A DNA stretch of 64,000 nucleotides, from NCBI GenBank assembly GCA_028820635.1, contig JAPPIG010000118.1:62001-126000 (forward strand). The letters run 5' to 3'. Position numbers and translations under genes: made by a program. The notes beneath the pieces were generated by a model. It searched no databases, was not told the DNA's origin, and worked only from the letters and a program-made list of their open reading frames with translations. Origin of the DNA: Candidatus Poribacteria bacterium (GTDB taxonomy: Bacteria > Poribacteria > WGA-4E > WGA-3G). This document shows, in pieces, positions 58,189-64,000 of this stretch (position 1 is its first letter; each line of letters begins with the position of its first letter).

Positions 58189-59700
58189 TTATGCCCCTGA
58201 AGTTCGCGGCATCCACAACGGCTCTTTTCCCATTTCCGCAAACAACAATTTCATTACCAAATCCGCCTTCAATTCTGCATGATCAGGTGAATCCCAGAGA
58301 TTGTTGATTTCTCCTGGATCCTCTTGCATATCAAACAACTCTCCATATTCCCGATTGTAATAGACGGTAAGTTTGTATCGGTCATTAACGTAGGTTTTAA
58401 CGTGGACAGTCGTTGGTTCGTGGCGATTTTCAACAATGATATGGTCACGCGCTTGCGTTTCCTGTCCGGACCAGACTGGCATCTGATCCACACCTGTCAT
58501 CGGAAGTGGTATGTCAATCCCCGCTGCACTGAGGAACGAAGGTGCCAAGTCCACTAAGGTTTGCAACGCATCAGATTGTTTGCCAGCAGGCACAACCCCT
58601 GGATAACGGACGATAAACGGGACTTTAATAACATCTTCGTAGTGAAACGCCCCTTTGGCAATGAGACCGTGCTGTCCATAAAAATGTCCGTGATCTGAGG
58701 TAAAAGCGACCAATGTATTGTCAGCGAGTCCGAGTTCGTCAAGTTTACCCAAGATATTACCGATATACTTATCCATCAGACTTACCATGCCGTAGTATAC
58801 AGCAATGTCTTTAGCAAGTTCATCCCGATCGCGTAGATGCGACCTAAATCCGTGTACACCCTTTCCACTTTCGCGCCATTCAGAGAAATCCGGTTTTTGC
58901 TGCTGCGTCATTTGGAAATGCGGCGGGTTTTTGTCATGTTCCCCCTCAGTTTCGGATGGCACTGTCAACGCTTCTGGATCGTACATCGTATCCCACGGTT
59001 CTGGCACAAGATATTTTGGATGTGGATCGAAGAAACTTGCCCATAGAAAAAAGTTCTCGCCTTTCTGTTGATATGCTTCCATCAGTGCGTTTGTACGTTC
59101 AGCGATCCAAGTATCATAATGATATTCTTCAGGAATCGGCCACTTTCGGTATTGTCCCTTAGCATTTCCTGTCGGTGGAGAGAAGTAGTCACGCCAATTT
59201 GCGAGACCTTTTTCCTCCATCCAGATAGCGTAATGCTGCCCGACGTGTGCTTCATCAGCATGATTACGTGCTAATTCAACATGTTCGAACCCGTAAAATG
59301 GCTCATTGAAGTTTCGCCAGAAGTCTAAGTCTTGTAAAATAGGATAGGATTCCAGTGATGGGAATTCGTCTGTTCCGTGTAGGGGCTGAAAGTGTGCTTT
59401 TCCGACTAAGGCAGTGCGATAGCCTGCGTCTGTGAAATCTTCACCGACGGTATGTTCATCTTCAGAGAGTTTTGTGCCGAGAGACCATGCCCCGTGTTGG
59501 CTCGGATATTTGCCTGTAATAATGGAAGCGCGTGTTGGTGTGCAGGTTGGGTTAGGGCAGTAGGCTCTATGGAAAAGTGTGCCGTCTTGTGCTAAAGCAT
59601 CTAAATGAGGTGTCTGAATTTCGGGGTTAAGGCAACCTAAGGTATTCCAATGTTGTTGGTCGCTGGTGATAAGCAATATATTTGGTCTGGTTTTATCCAT
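58189..59700 (-). CDS. Cys-type sulfatase
   Basis: 'NILLITSDQQHWNTLGC', FGly motif 'CTPTRASIITGKYP', 'VAFTSDHGHFYGQHGL'. Confidence 0.93.
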   Translation of the reverse strand: MDKTRPNILLITSDQQHWNTLGCLNPEIQTPHLDALAQDGTLFHRAYCPNPTCTPTRASIITGKYPSQHGAWSLGTKLSEDEHTVGEDFTDAGYRTALVGKAHFQPLHGTDEFPSLESYPILQDLDFWRNFNEPFYGFEHVELARNHADEAHVGQHYAIWMEEKGLANWRDYFSPPTGNAKGQYRKWPIPEEYHYDTWIAERTNALMEAYQQKGENFFLWASFFDPHPKYLVPEPWDTMYDPEALTVPSETEGEHDKNPPHFQMTQQQKPDFSEWRESGKGVHGFRSHLRDRDELAKDIAVYYGMVSLMDKYIGNILGKLDELGLADNTLVAFTSDHGHFYGQHGLIAKGAFHYEDVIKVPFIVRYPGVVPAGKQSDALQTLVDLAPSFLSAAGIDIPLPMTGVDQMPVWSGQETQARDHIIVENRHEPTTVHVKTYVNDRYKLTVYYNREYGELFDMQEDPGEINNLWDSPDHAELKADLVMKLLFAEMGKEPLWMPRTSGA

Positions 59701-59794
59701 ATATCTCCTTTATATCTTTCGCAAAATCAGCAGAATTTCTATCACGTAACTTTTATGAACCGAGACTTTGATTATTTATGAACAAACTTTGTCC

Positions 59795-61909
59795 TTAAAA
59801 CGCATTTGCCACAATCACTAAATCCTGAATATTCACAACGCCATCACCGTTCAGATCAGGTTCTGCTTCCCCAAACGCATTTGCCACAATCACCAAATCC
59901 TGTATGTTAACAACGCCATCGCCATTTACATCCGCAGTTACCTCAGTTTTCAGATACATCTCACCATCTAAATCGGGGACGGTGTGTTTGAAGCTGGTAA
60001 CACCGCTTTCAACACCAGTTGTTTGTATCGGGAGACCAATTTCCTGTGCTTTGCCACTGCGATTATAGACCGCCCAGCCATTAGTGAACTCACGGATAAA
60101 CAACCCTTCGCGATTCTTATAAAGCTGCGCTTTCGTTTCATCGCCACCGATCGGACGACCGAGATTCGCATCCCAGAAATCGTACCAGTACTTATGGTTT
60201 TGGTGTGTGTGAAGCTTACCTTGTGTATGATCATCCGCATGACCTGGCAAAAATTCAAAAGGGTGGGGAGGATGATCAAGAGCACCACCCATAGTAAACA
60301 TGACATAGCCATCTGAATGTGTCAGGTTCAGTGTTGTCCATAGACGCATCCATTGTAGATTTCTCGGAGAATCCAGCAGTTCGTTCCGAACACCCCTACC
60401 GGCCACACAGTTGATTTGCGGCTCTCGGAGATTTTCTTCAGCCCACAACAGCGTATTTTCGATATCAGAGAGTCGTTTGTAGGTATAACCGCCCTCATAA
60501 TCTTCAGTCGTTTCCATGAAAATGCCATTGATGTATTCCGCATGCCTCTCAGTGGCAAAGCCAGCACGATTGGTTGTCGTTACCAGTATCAAGAAATCAT
60601 CACCGACAGCGTCACGAATACCTTGTATCATACGATCCTTTGCGGCTTCCCCTTTTTCTTGCTGATCTTTTGTCCAAAATCCATGACTTTTATTCCAATG
60701 ATCTATGGCGATTCCGTCAAAATACCCGCATTTTGCGACATCAATCGCTTGTTGGATAAACTTATCTTGCAAAGCAGGCTGCGTGAAGTCCGCGAAAGCC
60801 CCCTGCCATTTATGATCTATTATTACATTTCCCGATTCATCTCTGAGAGCATATAGCGAATCTGGAGCCGCACCATAAAATTCTATGCTTGTCAGGAGAA
60901 TGATATTTGGATTCCGAGCACGCACTTCATTTATCGCTTCACCGGCATTTTCATGGTGTCCGATTAATTTTCGGTTTCCGTCGGGTGTTGGAAGCCAATA
61001 GAAATTGAATGTTTGACCGCAGAAAAACAGATCGTGGTAGGATATTGCCTCCAGCCACGAGAGTTCTGGAAGGTTAATGATACCGCCACATGCTTGAAAA
61101 ATTGATGGATGCCCCCTATTTTCAATGCGAGTGTGTATAGGTTCTCTTGCGATCTCACAAATAACTGAACGGTCTATTAGATTCAGTCTCTCAAAGAATT
61201 CTGAGTCTATCGGTATGTCGCCCAGATGTAATCTTTCTATTCCAACAAGCCCGTAAATGGGTGTAAAGTCGAGAATAGGATTCCTGTCAATGTTCAAGAT
61301 TTTTAGGTTCACCAACCCTGCGAGTGGTGAAATATCGGAAATCTGATTGCGGTTGAGAGCAAGTCCGTGTAATCCGAGAAGTCCTGCAAGCGGTGAAATA
61401 TCGGAAATCTGATTGAGTCCCAGAAAAAGTTCCTGTAATCCGAGAAGTCCTGCAAGCGGTGAAATATCGGAAATCTGATTGTGCTGTAGTCTTAATAGTT
61501 TTAGGTTCACCAACCCTGCGAGTGGTGAAATATCGGAAATCTGGTTATGTTGTAAATCCAAAATTTTTAGGTTCACCAACCCTGCGAGTGGTGAAATATC
61601 GGAAATCTGATTGAACGCGAGTTTCAGCGCGTGTAGGTTCACGGCATGTTCGAGCCCTTTCAAACTCTCAATATCATCGTGTTCGGCTACCAGACCGCGT
61701 AAGCCTAACATATCCGCAGGAAGCATCGGTATACCATCAGGGATTCGGAGTGCTTCACGGACGGATTCTCGAAGTGCAGGATCCGGCATCCAATGCGCTT
61801 CTTGGGCATCTTCTGCATAGGTAAAAGCATAATAGACAAACATGCCCATAACGGATAAAATAAACAACTGAATCCATAACGATTTACAAAATATTTTGTT
61901 TATTGTCAT
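59795..61909 (-). CDS. secreted internalin-like LRR protein with TIM-barrel-like mid-region and C-terminal dockerin
   Basis: Five 22-aa 'ISDISPLAGLVNLKILDLQHNQ' repeats; central 'CGYFDGIAIDHWNKSHGFW'; C-term 'DVNGDGVVNIQDLVIVANAFGEAEPDLNGDGVVNIQDLVIVANAF'. Confidence 0.85.
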   Translation of the reverse strand: MTINKIFCKSLWIQLFILSVMGMFVYYAFTYAEDAQEAHWMPDPALRESVREALRIPDGIPMLPADMLGLRGLVAEHDDIESLKGLEHAVNLHALKLAFNQISDISPLAGLVNLKILDLQHNQISDISPLAGLVNLKLLRLQHNQISDISPLAGLLGLQELFLGLNQISDISPLAGLLGLHGLALNRNQISDISPLAGLVNLKILNIDRNPILDFTPIYGLVGIERLHLGDIPIDSEFFERLNLIDRSVICEIAREPIHTRIENRGHPSIFQACGGIINLPELSWLEAISYHDLFFCGQTFNFYWLPTPDGNRKLIGHHENAGEAINEVRARNPNIILLTSIEFYGAAPDSLYALRDESGNVIIDHKWQGAFADFTQPALQDKFIQQAIDVAKCGYFDGIAIDHWNKSHGFWTKDQQEKGEAAKDRMIQGIRDAVGDDFLILVTTTNRAGFATERHAEYINGIFMETTEDYEGGYTYKRLSDIENTLLWAEENLREPQINCVAGRGVRNELLDSPRNLQWMRLWTTLNLTHSDGYVMFTMGGALDHPPHPFEFLPGHADDHTQGKLHTHQNHKYWYDFWDANLGRPIGGDETKAQLYKNREGLFIREFTNGWAVYNRSGKAQEIGLPIQTTGVESGVTSFKHTVPDLDGEMYLKTEVTADVNGDGVVNIQDLVIVANAFGEAEPDLNGDGVVNIQDLVIVANAF
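61290..61620. repeat. 66-bp tandem repeats encoding LRRs (about 5 units)
   Basis: 'accaaccctgcgagtggtgaaatatcggaaatctg' and 'aagtcctgcaagcggtgaaatatcggaaatctg' repeated at about 66-nt period. Confidence 0.9.
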
Positions 61910-61967
61910 AAGTTAATAGTCTTTCTTTCAAATAGAATAAATGCTTTTTCGCGTTACACGCTATTTT

Positions 61968-63278
61968 TTATACATTTTTCCCTATACAGCACTGCTTATA
62001 TTTTCGTCCACTACCACAAGGACAAGGGGAATTTCGCCCAATTTTCTGTGATGACGTTGAGGTGGTCTGAATTCTCAAATTATTGCCCCTATCCTTTGCT
62101 TGTCCACGTTCCCGCATCATCGGTATAATACTATTGGCGGGTTTTCCCGCTTGGAGCGCCGATGCCATCAGTTTCATCGGTTCGTCAATGTGGTTGAAAA
62201 AATGCTTATAGCCAGCACAGAGATAGTTCAAACCGTCTTCTCCATCTGGCGTTTTAATAATACGGTTTTTTGGACAACCACCATTGCAGACGAATTTCAC
62301 TTCGCAATTACGGCAGTATTCGGGTAGCGTATCGCGTTTATCTGTGCCAAATTTGCGTTGAAATGTTGAATCAACCATGTCCGCTATTGAGGTCTCTTCT
62401 ATGTTGCCGATATAGTAGTCAGGTGTAACGTAATGATCACAGGAATAGAGATCACCATTATGTTCAATTGCCATCGCATCACCACAAGTCTCATTGAAAA
62501 CACACAAACTTGGGTTATAACCTAACCATGCCTCAAGTGCGACATCAAAAATCTGGACAAATATCTTCCCGATGTCATTAACGACCCACTCATCAAAAAT
62601 GGTAGATAGGAATTTGCCGTACTGCTTTCCCGTGACCGAGCGCGGGGACACATTCTTTCCATCAAAGTGTTCAACCGCCGGAATAAACTGCATGAACTCC
62701 GCACCGAGTTCTTTGAAATAGTTGTATATCTCCTTCGGATATTCGGCATTATGGCTATTGACAACACAAAGTATATTATAGTCAACGTTATGCTTCTGTA
62801 AAATCCGTAACCCTCTAATTACCTGTTCTGATGATGGACGACCCTGTTTGTCATAACGATATTTATCGTGAATTTCAGGTGGACCGTCAATACTTACTCC
62901 GATAAGAAATTTATTTTGCTTGAAAAATTGCCCCCATTCATCGTCCAGTAGCGTGGCATTCGTCTGAAATGTATTTTGGATCGTCATACCGGTGCGTCTG
63001 TATTTCTGTTGATATCGGATTGCTTGTCGAAAAAAATCCACACCCATCAACGTCGGTTCGCCGCCTTGCCACGCGAACGTAACTTCATTAACTTGCTGTG
63101 CTTCAATATATTGCTTAACGTAATTCTCCAAAGTTTCGTCGCCCATCCGGAAGGAGCGAGTTTCGGGGTAGAGTTTTTCTTTCTCCAGATAAAAGCAGTA
63201 TTCACAATCTAAATTGCAAATTGGTCCTATTGGCTTTGTCATTACATGAAAAGCGCGTGGGGCTTTAGGTTGAACCAT
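61968..63278 (-). CDS. anaerobic sulfatase-maturating enzyme (radical SAM/SPASM) with C-terminal SEC-C motif
   Basis: 'GPICNLDCEYCFYLEKEKLYP', 'FAWQGGEPTLMGVDFFR', SPASM cysteines 'CRNCEVKFVCNGGCPKNR', C-term 'IGRNSPCPCGSGRKYKQCC'. Confidence 0.93.
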   Translation of the reverse strand: MVQPKAPRAFHVMTKPIGPICNLDCEYCFYLEKEKLYPETRSFRMGDETLENYVKQYIEAQQVNEVTFAWQGGEPTLMGVDFFRQAIRYQQKYRRTGMTIQNTFQTNATLLDDEWGQFFKQNKFLIGVSIDGPPEIHDKYRYDKQGRPSSEQVIRGLRILQKHNVDYNILCVVNSHNAEYPKEIYNYFKELGAEFMQFIPAVEHFDGKNVSPRSVTGKQYGKFLSTIFDEWVVNDIGKIFVQIFDVALEAWLGYNPSLCVFNETCGDAMAIEHNGDLYSCDHYVTPDYYIGNIEETSIADMVDSTFQRKFGTDKRDTLPEYCRNCEVKFVCNGGCPKNRIIKTPDGEDGLNYLCAGYKHFFNHIDEPMKLMASALQAGKPANSIIPMMRERGQAKDRGNNLRIQTTSTSSQKIGRNSPCPCGSGRKYKQCCIGKNV

Positions 63279-63358
63279 TTAATTTATCTCCTGCTCTGAA
63301 TTTGCTTTAAAATATAGCATATTCCACCTGAATCCACAAGAAAAAAGTGTTGCCAAGA

Positions 63359-63677
63359 TGTGTAAAGTTTTTGGCAAATAAACCTACTGTTATTTTGGGT
63401 ATGTGTTACTGTTCCCACTTAGGTGTTGTCTTTATGCACTTTATTATTTGAAATATACTATTCAGTCCCGTAGGGACGATATGTTTATAGAAAACGTTAA
63501 CACCACCTTAATTGAGTTCCGTAGGAACGATATATGCATAATCAACTCGGATGATAAAATACAACATATCGTCCCTATGGGACTAAAGAGAGGGATTGGT
63601 CTCGCTTCTATAAACATATCGTCCCTACGGGACTAAAGAAAATAAAGTTTGTGCTTCTGTGCCAAAAACTTTGCACA
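63359..63677. repeat. nested palindromic MITE-like element, 319 bp
   Basis: 18-bp terminal inverted repeats TGTGTAAAGTTTTTGGCA (63359-63376) / TGCCAAAAACTTTGCACA (63660-63677), 17/18; inside is a perfect 29-bp inverted repeat AGTCCCGTAGGGACGATATGTTTATAGAA (63464-63492) / TTCTATAAACATATCGTCCCTACGGGACT (63606-63634). Confidence 0.82.
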
Positions 63678-63937
63678 CCGTATGCCACATTCCATTTTGT
63701 TAAGGCGACTATCAACGGAAAACTATGATTCCTTTTGTATCACAAGAAACTACTTGCCGATAAATATGTAATATGATACATTATCTCCAATATTAAAAAT
63801 TTAAAGGGAACTCACTTTGATGGTTTAGTTTCTATCATAGGATTCCTATTATCCCAACACGTAGCAATCCTTACTCCTGAACCACTACAAGAGAGTTCTG
63901 AATAGTAAGCGATGTATATAATATAGGAGTTTATCAA

Positions 63938-64000
63938 ATGAAGTTATTAAGTATAAGTGTAGCGTTGCTCTTATGTCTATGTGCTATTTCATGGGCACTT
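63938..64000 (+). CDS. start of a secreted protein, truncated by window end
   Basis: aggag RBS then ATG: MKLLSISVALLLCLCAISWAL signal peptide. Confidence 0.6.
   Translation, partial: MKLLSISVALLLCLCAISWAL

Overview
This is a 64 kb bacterial chromosomal segment of moderate-to-low GC, with content typical of Candidatus Poribacteria or related sponge-associated or marine lineages. The taxonomic placement is inferred from gene content only: sulfatases with an anaerobic sulfatase maturase, PhyH dioxygenase, many 'SPDGK' WD40 proteins, Uma2 nucleases, Gfo/Idh and TIM-barrel sugar isomerases, and dockerin/cohesin secreted proteins. Housekeeping loci are clear: rpsB-tsf-frr-cdsA-dxr-rseP-udg-priA, mqnA/mqnE, trpS, groES-groEL, rpsU, queE, fdhD and rimI. 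No rRNA, tRNA or CRISPR array was recognised. The most interesting signals are non-coding. (1) A ~200-nt structured 5' leader is duplicated at 52.68-52.89 kb and 53.66-53.86 kb. Each copy follows a consensus TTGACA-N17-TATAAT promoter and precedes a different secreted coiled-coil gene; this is a candidate new cis-regulatory RNA. (2) Five tandem TTGACA-N17 promoters lie at 37.09-37.52 kb, with a sixth on the far side of a 1.34 kb IS. They feed a long structured leader and a decayed signal-peptide gene. (3) There are several small palindromic, MITE-like elements with clear terminal inverted repeats. (4) A sigma54-type promoter precedes groESL. Other points include a stand-alone dsRNA-binding-domain protein next to rpsU, a 'sulfatase' with Thr at the formylglycine position, an anSME fused to a SEC-C motif, RRF with a low-complexity insertion, a three-PDZ RseP, and two ORF-track TTG 'starts' that are really -35 boxes.
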